Origin: Erythrobacteraceae bacterium | GTDB taxonomy: Bacteria; Pseudomonadota; Alphaproteobacteria; Sphingomonadales; Sphingomonadaceae | NCBI GenBank assembly: GCA_947479055.1 | Contig: CANJYE010000009.1 | Span: 20,023-84,022, forward strand | DNA length: 64,000 nt | Direction of reading: 5' to 3' | Part shown: one piece after another, positions 25,189 through 31,584 of the stretch | How positions within the stretch are numbered: position 1 is the first letter of the stretch | Layout of the letters: the number at the start of each line of letters is the position of its first letter | The notes under the pieces: model-generated | Databases searched by the model: none | What the model saw: the letters and a program-made list of their open reading frames with translations, nothing else | What the model was told of the DNA's origin: nothing | Program-made: the position numbers and the translations under genes

Positions 25189-25208
25189 TCCGGCCGCCTG
25201 AAGTCCAC

Positions 25209-25577
25209 CTAATACCGTGAGGTGAAGGTGGTTTTCGTAGTCCCCCCCGTCGCGCCAACATCGCCGATATGTTGGCCCGCTGTTACAGGAGCGCCCGCGG
25301 TCAAAAGTGGAGGGCCCTGCAAGTGTGCAAATAGCGAAAACCTGTCGATCAAGTTTCCGACATTGTCCTTATGCTGAATGATGATCGCGTAGCCATACCC
25401 GTTCCCCGTCGATTGAGACGAAGTTGAGGCAAAGACAACCTTCCCGTTCGCAATTGAGGAAACGTCAGTTCCGGCCGATGCTGAAATGTCGATCCCGTAG
25501 TGGAATGGTGCGCTTGCCACATCTCCATAATGCCCAAAATTCTCAACAAGGGTTCCGTTCACCGGCAATCTGAGCAT
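25209..25577 (-). pseudogene. M23 peptidase segment of the same frameshifted gene
   Basis: This is the N-terminal part, about 122 codons, with an M23/LytM-type metallopeptidase fold. The first Zn motif H-x3-D is in FHYGIDIS near residue 25, and GxVxxA (NGKVVFAS) and GQHIGDVGATGG are typical of the family. The frame then runs into KTTFTSRY and a stop, and the second Zn motif is missing. One extra G in the run of seven (25242-25248) restores DYENHLHLTVLGGL, which contains the H-x-H Zn pair, and continues without a stop into the RTX segment. The start is ATG 25577, with AGAGAAGG upstream. The intact product would be about 1,100 residues: an exported peptidoglycan endopeptidase-like domain carried by an RTX protein. 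Confidence 0.8.
25242..25248 (-). other. homopolymer run causing a frameshift
   Basis: Seven C's on the plus strand (seven G's in the gene). Eight would join the M23 and RTX frames. The cause may be a sequencing indel, a true mutation, or a phase-variable tract. Confidence 0.8.
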
Positions 25578-25888
25578 TGTCGCCTTCTCTTTCGCTGAAC
25601 CACAATGAATTAGCCGGTGCTCAGGAGATGTCAAGGACGATTTATCAAGTACTTAGTGCATGAATTCTGGTGGCGGTGCCATTAGCTCCCACAGATCAAG
25701 CTGTCCTACACGCCGCGCGCCCGCTATCGCCATCCCATGGCCAGCCAGTTCACTTGTCTTTCCCGCCCAGCGACATCGGCTCGGCGGGGCCGCGCGGTTT
25801 TCCCAATGGACTGTGTCAACCCTGTCAACCTCTGTCACCTTCGTCAGGAAAACCGGGCGCAGGCTGAACGGGGCGGGGTGGATTGGGG
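25578..25888. other. 311-bp intergenic region
   Basis: This stretch lies between the start of the M23-RTX gene and the end of the sulfotransferase gene, both on the minus strand. It should contain the M23-RTX promoter. The part near 25600-25660 is A/T-rich. Near 25814-25842 the word TGTCA(A/C)C occurs three times in direct orientation (TGTCAACCC, TGTCAACCT, TGTCACCT). A plus-strand open frame through the region has no ribosome site or protein-like composition. No gene is seen. Confidence 0.4.
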
Positions 25889-27154
25889 TTACAGCACCTC
25901 GCCCCTTGCCGGTTCCTTCTTTACCGGGAACTTGTCGTAGTAGAACTGGAACCGCTCGCGCAGTTCGCCCACGTTTACGCCGAATTTGGGCAGATCATAC
26001 TGCACCGCGCCATGGCGGCCGCGCTGGTTGGCTTCGAGGTAGGCGGTGATGCGGGCTTCGGCTTCGGGGGTCAGTTCGAGGTCGGCGGTGCGGTAGATCC
26101 GTTCCACCAGCCCGCGCTGGTCGGCCATGTATTCGTGGAAGATCACGTCGACGATCTGGTTCTGCGGCAGCCTGTCATGATCTCGCACGGCGGCGCGGAG
26201 CATTTCCTCGATCCGCCAGGTCCACAGCTTCGCAAGGCCGGGCAGGTCCTGCTCGGTGCGGCGGATGCGGTCCCAATAGGCCAGCAGGGTCAGCGCGGAC
26301 TGCATCACCGCGATCGGATCGCGATGGGTGATGATGACGGTGGCATCGGGGAAGACATTGTGCAGCGGCACCAGGTTCTCCATGTGCGGCGGCGATTTGG
26401 AAACCCAGCGGTTGGGCCCGCGCATCCAGGTCAAGGCCTGCAGCGCCTTCTTCTCGTAGCGGTAGTGCGGGGTCTGGTCATGCTGCTGGTAATAGCGCGC
26501 CCAGTTCGGCATGCGGGCGCGCCATTCGATCGCGTAGGAGCTGAAGTCGATGCTCTGGAACTCGATGTTCTCATGGACATGATCGGGGTCCATCTCGTGG
26601 ATCGCGTTCATGTGCGGCAGGACCTGCCTGAACATCGACCACATCTCCTTGGTCATGGTGTAGCGCGGGCTCTGCTCGATCGGCCCTGGCTCCTCGCCGG
26701 GGAGCGGGAAAGGCATCATCGTTTCCCACAACTGGGCGGAACGCAGGCGCGGGTCGGCGGCGAGCATGTTGACGAGGTGCGTGGTGCCCGAACGCGGCAG
26801 GCCCGCGATCATCAGCGGCCGGTCGATCTTCACGTCGAGGATTTCGGGGTGGAGCGTGACCGCGTTTTCGAGGTTGAGGCGGTTGATGGCATAGACCATC
26901 ATCTGTTCCCACGCCTGCTGGCGGCCGATGGTGTGGAGGCCGCGATCGGCGTTGATATCATCGACCCACAGCTGGATCCGTTCCATGAAGTCCAGCGATC
27001 CGAAGTCGCTGAGGCCGGTGGCGGCTCTGGCCGCGCCAAGGATGGCCTCGACGCTCATGTCCACCGGATTGCCGGAATCGTAGAACGCCTGTTCCGCTTC
27101 GTTGCGGATCGGCTTGTCGAGATCGTCGAGGTAGATCTTCTGCACTTCGCTCAT
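25889..27154 (-). CDS. sulfotransferase-family protein
   Basis: This is a 421-residue protein of the Sulfotransfer_3-like family. The 5'-phosphosulfate loop reads IAGLPRSGTTHLVNMLA near residue 117-133. The 3'-phosphate-binding region corresponds to VIITHRDPIAVMQSALTL near residue 270. These enzymes transfer sulfate from PAPS to hydroxyls of small molecules or glycans. In sphingomonad catabolic clusters members are common and their substrates mostly unknown. The start is ATG 27154 with GGGGAGAAG upstream. It follows the SDR gene on the same strand after 14 bp, so the two form an operon. It may conjugate a hydroxylated intermediate, or it may have diverged from sulfotransfer; the sequence does not decide. 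Confidence 0.88.
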   Translation of the reverse strand: MSEVQKIYLDDLDKPIRNEAEQAFYDSGNPVDMSVEAILGAARAATGLSDFGSLDFMERIQLWVDDINADRGLHTIGRQQAWEQMMVYAINRLNLENAVTLHPEILDVKIDRPLMIAGLPRSGTTHLVNMLAADPRLRSAQLWETMMPFPLPGEEPGPIEQSPRYTMTKEMWSMFRQVLPHMNAIHEMDPDHVHENIEFQSIDFSSYAIEWRARMPNWARYYQQHDQTPHYRYEKKALQALTWMRGPNRWVSKSPPHMENLVPLHNVFPDATVIITHRDPIAVMQSALTLLAYWDRIRRTEQDLPGLAKLWTWRIEEMLRAAVRDHDRLPQNQIVDVIFHEYMADQRGLVERIYRTADLELTPEAEARITAYLEANQRGRHGAVQYDLPKFGVNVGELRERFQFYYDKFPVKKEPARGEVL

Positions 27155-27168
27155 TCCAACTTCTCCCC

Positions 27169-27933
27169 TCAGCCCATGATCGTATAGCCGCCATCGACGG
27201 CGATCGCCTGGCCGGTCAGCCAGGCCGCCGCGCCGCTGGTGACAAACAGCACTACGCCGTTGACCTCGTCCGGCACGCCGTGGCGGCCTAGCGGGGTGCG
27301 GGCGAGGTGAGGCACCGAAAATTCCGGATCGGACAGCACCGGGCCGGTCATCCGGGTCCAGGTTGTGCCGGCCGAGACAACGTTGACGCGGATGTTGTGC
27401 TTGCCCCAGGCCACCGCCAGCGTGCGGGTGAGGCCGAGCAGTCCGGTCTTGGCCGGGCCGTAGCCGGGGATGATCTCCAGCCCGAAATAGGAGCCGAGCG
27501 AGCCCATGCCCACCACCGAAGCCCCGCCCGGCAGCTTGCTCTGCGCCAGCTTGTCGCGGCAGCGCACGGCCATGCGCTGGCCGCTGAACAGGTGGATGGC
27601 GAGCGCGCGCTCGAAATTATCGGGCTCCATCTCGTCCAGCCCCTGCGCGCCCAGCATGCCGCCGGCGTTGTTGATCAGGATGTCGAGCTTCGGGATCGCG
27701 GCGGCGATGGAGTCAATCTGGGCGCGGTTTTCGACATCGAGCTGGAAGTAGCGATAGCCAGATAAATCATCGTCATATTCGGATGGGGAGCCGCGCGTGC
27801 CGGTGATGATCACATCGGCCCCGGCCTCGCGATAGGCTTCGGCAATCGCCTTGCCGAGCCCGGCGGTCGCGCCGGTGACGAGCACCGAGGCGCCCGAATA
27901 ATCATATGCCACATTGGACCAGCGTCCTGCCAT
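27169..27933 (-). CDS. short-chain dehydrogenase/reductase
   Basis: This is a 254-residue classical SDR. The cofactor motif VTGATAGLGKAIAE starts near residue 19. NNAGG follows, then catalytic Ser in GMGSLGS, and YGPAK with the Tyr-Lys pair. The C-terminus WLTGQAIAVDGGYTIMG is typical. It oxidises or reduces a secondary alcohol or ketone with NAD(P)(H). It is the first gene of an operon with the sulfotransferase. A near-perfect palindrome at 27993-28008, about 60 bp upstream of the start, may regulate it. Confidence 0.92.
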   Translation of the reverse strand: MAGRWSNVAYDYSGASVLVTGATAGLGKAIAEAYREAGADVIITGTRGSPSEYDDDLSGYRYFQLDVENRAQIDSIAAAIPKLDILINNAGGMLGAQGLDEMEPDNFERALAIHLFSGQRMAVRCRDKLAQSKLPGGASVVGMGSLGSYFGLEIIPGYGPAKTGLLGLTRTLAVAWGKHNIRVNVVSAGTTWTRMTGPVLSDPEFSVPHLARTPLGRHGVPDEVNGVVLFVTSGAAAWLTGQAIAVDGGYTIMG

Positions 27934-27992
27934 CGTGCCTCTCCCATTCGATCGGTCCCGGTTCGAACCCTAGACGCCAGATTCGCAGATCG

Positions 27993-28008
27993 TCTTGACC
28001 CGTCAAGA
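27993..28008. promoter_or_regulatory. 16-bp palindrome, candidate operator of the SDR-sulfotransferase operon
   Basis: TCTTGACC/CGTCAAGA has 7-bp perfect arms with a 2-bp centre. It lies 60-75 bp upstream of the SDR start at 27933. On the minus strand it overlaps a TTGACG box that could serve as -35. The size and symmetry suit a TetR- or MarR-type dimer. Confidence 0.45.
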
Positions 28009-28019
28009 CACGGCCCGGA

Positions 28020-28844
28020 TTATTTGAATGTTGCCGGATCGCAATCCAGCCTGCGCTGCCGGTCGAGCCTCAGGACGAGATCGGCCCGGCCTGGCATTTC
28101 GGCGAGGATGTGGCGGGTCAGCCGTTCGTAATGGGCGATGAAGCGCGCGATCCGGGTACTGTCCATTGTCCTTGCGCCTGCCGGAAGCGTTGCACGCAGG
28201 GCATCCTCCTGTTCCTGCCGCCAGCTGGCGACCACTTCGAAGCCGGGCGCGGCCAGCAGGATCAGCGTGTCGATCCGACCGAACAATTGCTGGTAAGGTC
28301 CGGCCAGTGCATCGTTGGCATAGCGCCGCCAGATGCCTTCGGGATCCTCCAGCCGTTCCAGATCATTGACCGGCTCCACCAGTTCCTGCTTTGCCTGCGG
28401 CAGTGCGCCGACGCACCAGCCCTCGAACAGCACGATATCGACCGGGGTCGCGATCGCTGGCCACGAGGTGGGAGGAGTGCGGTCGTCCTGTGCCTTGTCG
28501 AAGCGGGGGAGGGCGAGCGTGCCGCTGCGCCCGGCTGCATCGAGAAGGGCGAGGCCGAGCGCGACATCATGGGTGCCCGGCACGCCGCGCGTGGCCAGCA
28601 GCGTATGGACCCGCTCTGCCAGCGCCTGCCGTTCCGTACGCGACAGGTAGAGATCGTCCAGCCCCAGCAGCAGGACCGACAAGCCGCGCGATTTCAGTTG
28701 TGCGGCCACTGAGCGGGCGAGAGTGGACTTGCCGATCCCCTGCGCGCCGCACAGCCCGACAACGAGTGGGCAATCACGGCCCGATTCCCCCCGGGCTGCC
28801 AGAATATGGCGCAGGACGCAGTCGGCTGGCGTGTCAGGCGACAC
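28020..28844 (-). CDS. P-loop kinase, D-glycerate 3-kinase-like
   Basis: This is a 274-residue P-loop protein of the uridine-kinase/YggC/glycerate-kinase type. Walker A is GLCGAQGIGKSTLARS near residue 31. A Walker-B-like strand LLGLDDLYLSR follows, then GTHDV and IVLFEGWCVG, features seen in plant and fungal-type D-glycerate 3-kinases. The reaction would be D-glycerate + ATP to 3-phosphoglycerate. I chose GTG 28844, which overlaps the end of the preceding hydroxyacid dehydrogenase gene by 11 bp; upstream residues in the same frame are antisense to that gene and unlike protein. The pairing with a hydroxypyruvate/glyoxylate reductase-like gene supports the glycerate assignment. Other P-loop kinase activities remain possible. 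Confidence 0.78.
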   Translation of the reverse strand: MSPDTPADCVLRHILAARGESGRDCPLVVGLCGAQGIGKSTLARSVAAQLKSRGLSVLLLGLDDLYLSRTERQALAERVHTLLATRGVPGTHDVALGLALLDAAGRSGTLALPRFDKAQDDRTPPTSWPAIATPVDIVLFEGWCVGALPQAKQELVEPVNDLERLEDPEGIWRRYANDALAGPYQQLFGRIDTLILLAAPGFEVVASWRQEQEDALRATLPAGARTMDSTRIARFIAHYERLTRHILAEMPGRADLVLRLDRQRRLDCDPATFK

Positions 28845-29799
28845 GGTCGGGCGGTTCCTGCCCCGCAAGGAAGGCATCGAGATTGGCCAGAACGCGAAAG
28901 CCCATCGCCTCGCGCGTTTCCACTGTCGCGCTGCCGAGATGCGGCAGCAGCACGACATTCTCCAGCCCAAACAGCGCGGCTTCGACCTTCGGCTCGCGCT
29001 CATAGACGTCGAGCCCGGCCCCGGCGATCCGCCCGGCAGCCAGCGCATCGGCCAGAGCGCGCTCGTCCACCACCGTGCCGCGCGCTGTGTTGATCAGGAA
29101 AGCGGTGGGCTTCATCCGGGCGATCATGTCCACGTCGATCAGATGGTGCGTGGCCGCGCCGCCCGGGCACTGGATCGAGACGACGTCCGATTGCTCCACC
29201 AGCTCCGCCAGGCTGGCGCAGAACTCCGCCCCGGGCAGGCCGGGTGCCGGTTCAACCCGGTGGCGGGCGTGATAGGCGATCTTCATGTCCCACAGGTTCG
29301 CCGCCATCCGCGCGACCTCGCGCGCGATCCGGCCATAGCCGACGAGCCCCAGCCGCTTGCCCGCAAGACTGGTGCCCATCAGATGGGTTGGGTGCCAGCC
29401 GGGCCATTGGCCACCGCGCAATTGCCGCTCGCCTTCACCGGCGCGGCGGGCGGTCATCAGCATCAGCAGGATGCAGAGCTCTGCGGTCGCCTGGGTCAGG
29501 ACATTGGGCGTGTTGGTCACGACCACCCCGGCCCGGCGCGCGGCGGCAATGTCGATATGCTCGAAACCGGCACCGAAATTGCCGATGATCCGCACGCGCC
29601 GCCCCGGTTGCTCGATCATGCCCGCGTCGATCCGGTCGGTGATAGTCGGGCAGAGGATGTCATGGCACAGCATCGCCTCGCGCAGGGCCTCGGGCGAGAG
29701 CGGTCGATCAATGTCGTTGGTGGTGACCTCGTATCGCTCGCGCAGGGCGGCGATCACCGCGTCCGGCCAGCGCCGGGTTACCAGGACTGTTGGACGCAT
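28834..29799 (-). CDS. D-isomer-specific 2-hydroxyacid dehydrogenase (glyoxylate/hydroxypyruvate reductase-like)
   Basis: This is a 321-residue NAD(P)-dependent enzyme. The cofactor motif GLVGYGRIAREVARMA is near residue 151. The substrate Arg lies in LINTARGTVVDE, the Glu in DVYEREP, and the catalytic His in LLPHLGSAT. The N-terminal catalytic domain contains NFGAGFEHID. It reduces a 2-keto acid such as hydroxypyruvate or glyoxylate, or oxidises the matching hydroxy acid. The start is ATG 29799 with GAGGATAAG upstream; a longer frame to 30231 runs antisense through the sigma-factor gene. The overlapping glycerate-kinase-like gene suggests a two-step route from hydroxypyruvate to 3-phosphoglycerate. 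Confidence 0.9.
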   Translation of the reverse strand: MRPTVLVTRRWPDAVIAALRERYEVTTNDIDRPLSPEALREAMLCHDILCPTITDRIDAGMIEQPGRRVRIIGNFGAGFEHIDIAAARRAGVVVTNTPNVLTQATAELCILLMLMTARRAGEGERQLRGGQWPGWHPTHLMGTSLAGKRLGLVGYGRIAREVARMAANLWDMKIAYHARHRVEPAPGLPGAEFCASLAELVEQSDVVSIQCPGGAATHHLIDVDMIARMKPTAFLINTARGTVVDERALADALAAGRIAGAGLDVYEREPKVEAALFGLENVVLLPHLGSATVETREAMGFRVLANLDAFLAGQEPPDRVA

Positions 29800-30087
29800 C
29801 TTATCCTCGTCAACTGGGGCAATGAGCAAAAATTCTGCGGGATCGCATGGGCGGCTCCGTCTCATCGGGGTGCCACACCGACTTGCCCCGCTGCCGACAC
29901 TATCCGACGCGCCGACCAGCGCAAGGGGAAGGCGCGTGCCGACTGCGAACAGGCTGATGCGGAGGGCCGGGTCTTGAAGTTCGAACCGGATGCGACCGCT
30001 TCCATTACCCGGGAGAAGAGCCCCGATGGTCCCGACCAGCGCATGCATGGCTTGGCAAGGCGGGCGGGGAGTGCTTTCACTCGCGCG

Positions 30088-30603
30088 ATGAATCAGCAGG
30101 AACCCATCGACGGCTTGCAGCGCGTGCTGCTGAACGAGCGTCACCGGCTGCTTCGCTTTCTCGCCGCGCGCGGCGCGGGTGACGATGCGGAGGACTTGCT
30201 GCACGATCTGTGGCAGCGGATCGCGGCGCATTCCGGCCAGCCGGTCGGCGAGCCGGTGTCCTATCTGTTTCGCGCCGCCGAAAATCTTCTGCGCGATCGC
30301 AGACGCTCCACTGTCAGCCGGGATCGGCGCCAGTTCGAGTGGCAGGAAGTAAGCATTTCAGCGGAGGAAGAGCCGCTGGGTGAACGCGTGCTGATCGCGC
30401 GGGCGCATCTGCGCGAAGTGGAATCGACGCTTGATGCACTGGGGCCGCGCGTCGGCCAGGTGTTCCGGCTCTTTCGTCTCGAGGGCATCGGCCAGGCCGC
30501 GATCGCGCGCGAACTTGGCATTAGCCTGAGCTCGGTCGAGAAGGACCTTCAGAAGGCCTATCAAGCCATTGCAAGATTAAAGGCGCGGTTCGATGCGGAA
30601 TAG
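30088..30603 (+). CDS. ECF sigma factor, FecI-like
   Basis: This is a 171-residue extracytoplasmic-function sigma factor. The region 2 core is near residues 25-65 (DDAEDLLHDLWQRIA, VSYLFRAAENLLRDRRR), and region 4 ends with a helix-turn-helix (QAAIARELGISLSSVEKDLQKAY). The start is ATG 30088; ATG 30043 is an in-frame alternative. A FecR-type anti-sigma gene follows 27 bp later and then an STN-containing TonB receptor, the standard cell-surface signalling layout. The sigma factor should therefore activate the receptor gene when the receptor binds its ligand. It is divergent from the hydroxyacid dehydrogenase with 288 bp between the starts. Confidence 0.92.
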   Translation: MNQQEPIDGLQRVLLNERHRLLRFLAARGAGDDAEDLLHDLWQRIAAHSGQPVGEPVSYLFRAAENLLRDRRRSTVSRDRRQFEWQEVSISAEEEPLGERVLIARAHLREVESTLDALGPRVGQVFRLFRLEGIGQAAIARELGISLSSVEKDLQKAYQAIARLKARFDAE

Positions 30604-30630
30604 GCCTGACGACTTCGTCATGACAGAGAT

Positions 30631-31584
30631 ATGGACATGAGCTCACACCCATCCGAGTTTGGTGAGACGGCGCGCCTCTGGGCAATTCGCGTCCAGGACC
30701 CCTCGTTTGGCGAGTGGGATCGCTTCACCGAATGGCTCGAAGGCAACCCCGCCCATCTGGCGGCATATGAAGCGGCGCTGGATGACGCAGCCTGGGCGGC
30801 GACGCTCTATGCTGCCGCCCCCCGCACGCCGGGGATGCCGGCCCGGGAAGCCCCGCTGGCCCCCGTGCGCAGGCGTTGGCTGCCGATGGCCGCCGCTGCG
30901 GCGGTAGCGCTGGCTGGTGGCTGGCTGATGCTCGACCGTTCCGGCGGGGAGGAAATCGTCACTGCTGCGGGTGAACACCGCACTATCGCTCTGGCCGATG
31001 GTTCGCGCATCATTCTTAACGGAGGAACTCGGATCAGTTTCGATCCGGATTCGCCCCGCCAGGTCGAACTGGCGGCTGGCGAGGCGCTGTTCGAGGTCCG
31101 CCACGATGCCAGCGATCCCTTTGTCGTGACCGCAGGCGATACCAGGCTGGTCGATGTCGGCACCGTGTTCAACGTGGTGCGCGAAGATGGCGTGCTCGAT
31201 CTCGCGGTTTCGCATGGCGCGGTGGATTATCAGCCGGGACGCAGCGCAATCCGGGTTAGTGCCGGCGAAGCCTTGTCCCGCTCGGGGCTGAAGGCCGAAC
31301 CGGTGCTGCGCAAGGTCGATCCGAATTCGGTTGGCGGCTGGCGCTCGCACCAGTTGCAGTTCGCCAATGCCCCACTCAGCCGGGTAGCGCATGATCTAGG
31401 CCGGAACATCGGGGTGAGCATCCAGGCGGGCGGCGGATCTGAGGATTTGCATTTTACCGGAACGCTGGCGATAGAAGGCACGCCAGAGCAGGTGTTCGCG
31501 CGGGCAGGGCCGTTGCTGGGCGTGCGTTTCGCCTCAATGGGCGGCGCTTGGAGAATGATCCCGGATCATGGTCCGACTCCCTAG
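30631..31584 (+). CDS. FecR-type anti-sigma factor
   Basis: This is a 317-residue inner-membrane sigma regulator. An N-terminal DUF4880-like domain (ARLWAIRVQDPSFGEWDRFTEWL) faces the cytoplasm. One membrane helix follows near residues 88-104 (PMAAAAAVALAGGWLML), then the periplasmic FecR domain (GEHRTIALADGSRIILNGGT...AGEALFEV), and a C-terminal DUF4974/STN-like domain (LSRVAHDLGRNIGVSI) that contacts the receptor. It holds the ECF sigma factor inactive until signalled. Starts at 30631 and 30637 are both possible. Its 3' end overlaps the receptor gene by 17 bp, implying coupled expression. Confidence 0.92.
   Translation: MDMSSHPSEFGETARLWAIRVQDPSFGEWDRFTEWLEGNPAHLAAYEAALDDAAWAATLYAAAPRTPGMPAREAPLAPVRRRWLPMAAAAAVALAGGWLMLDRSGGEEIVTAAGEHRTIALADGSRIILNGGTRISFDPDSPRQVELAAGEALFEVRHDASDPFVVTAGDTRLVDVGTVFNVVREDGVLDLAVSHGAVDYQPGRSAIRVSAGEALSRSGLKAEPVLRKVDPNSVGGWRSHQLQFANAPLSRVAHDLGRNIGVSIQAGGGSEDLHFTGTLAIEGTPEQVFARAGPLLGVRFASMGGAWRMIPDHGPTP

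Noticed and set aside
25660..26049. A plus-strand open frame next to the M23 gene, considered as an immunity gene
   Set aside because: It has no ribosome site, is rich in Arg/Pro, and overlaps the 3' end of the sulfotransferase gene in antisense. It looks non-coding.
11671..28008. One shared operator linking the dyads at 11671 and 27993
   Set aside because: The TTGAC/GTCAA cores match but spacers differ (4 versus 2 bp), so a single dimeric regulator would be in a different phase. I list them separately.
28723..30087. Long upstream extension of the sigma-factor frame
   Set aside because: The extension is antisense to the hydroxyacid dehydrogenase and kinase genes; the ECF sigma homology begins only near 30088.
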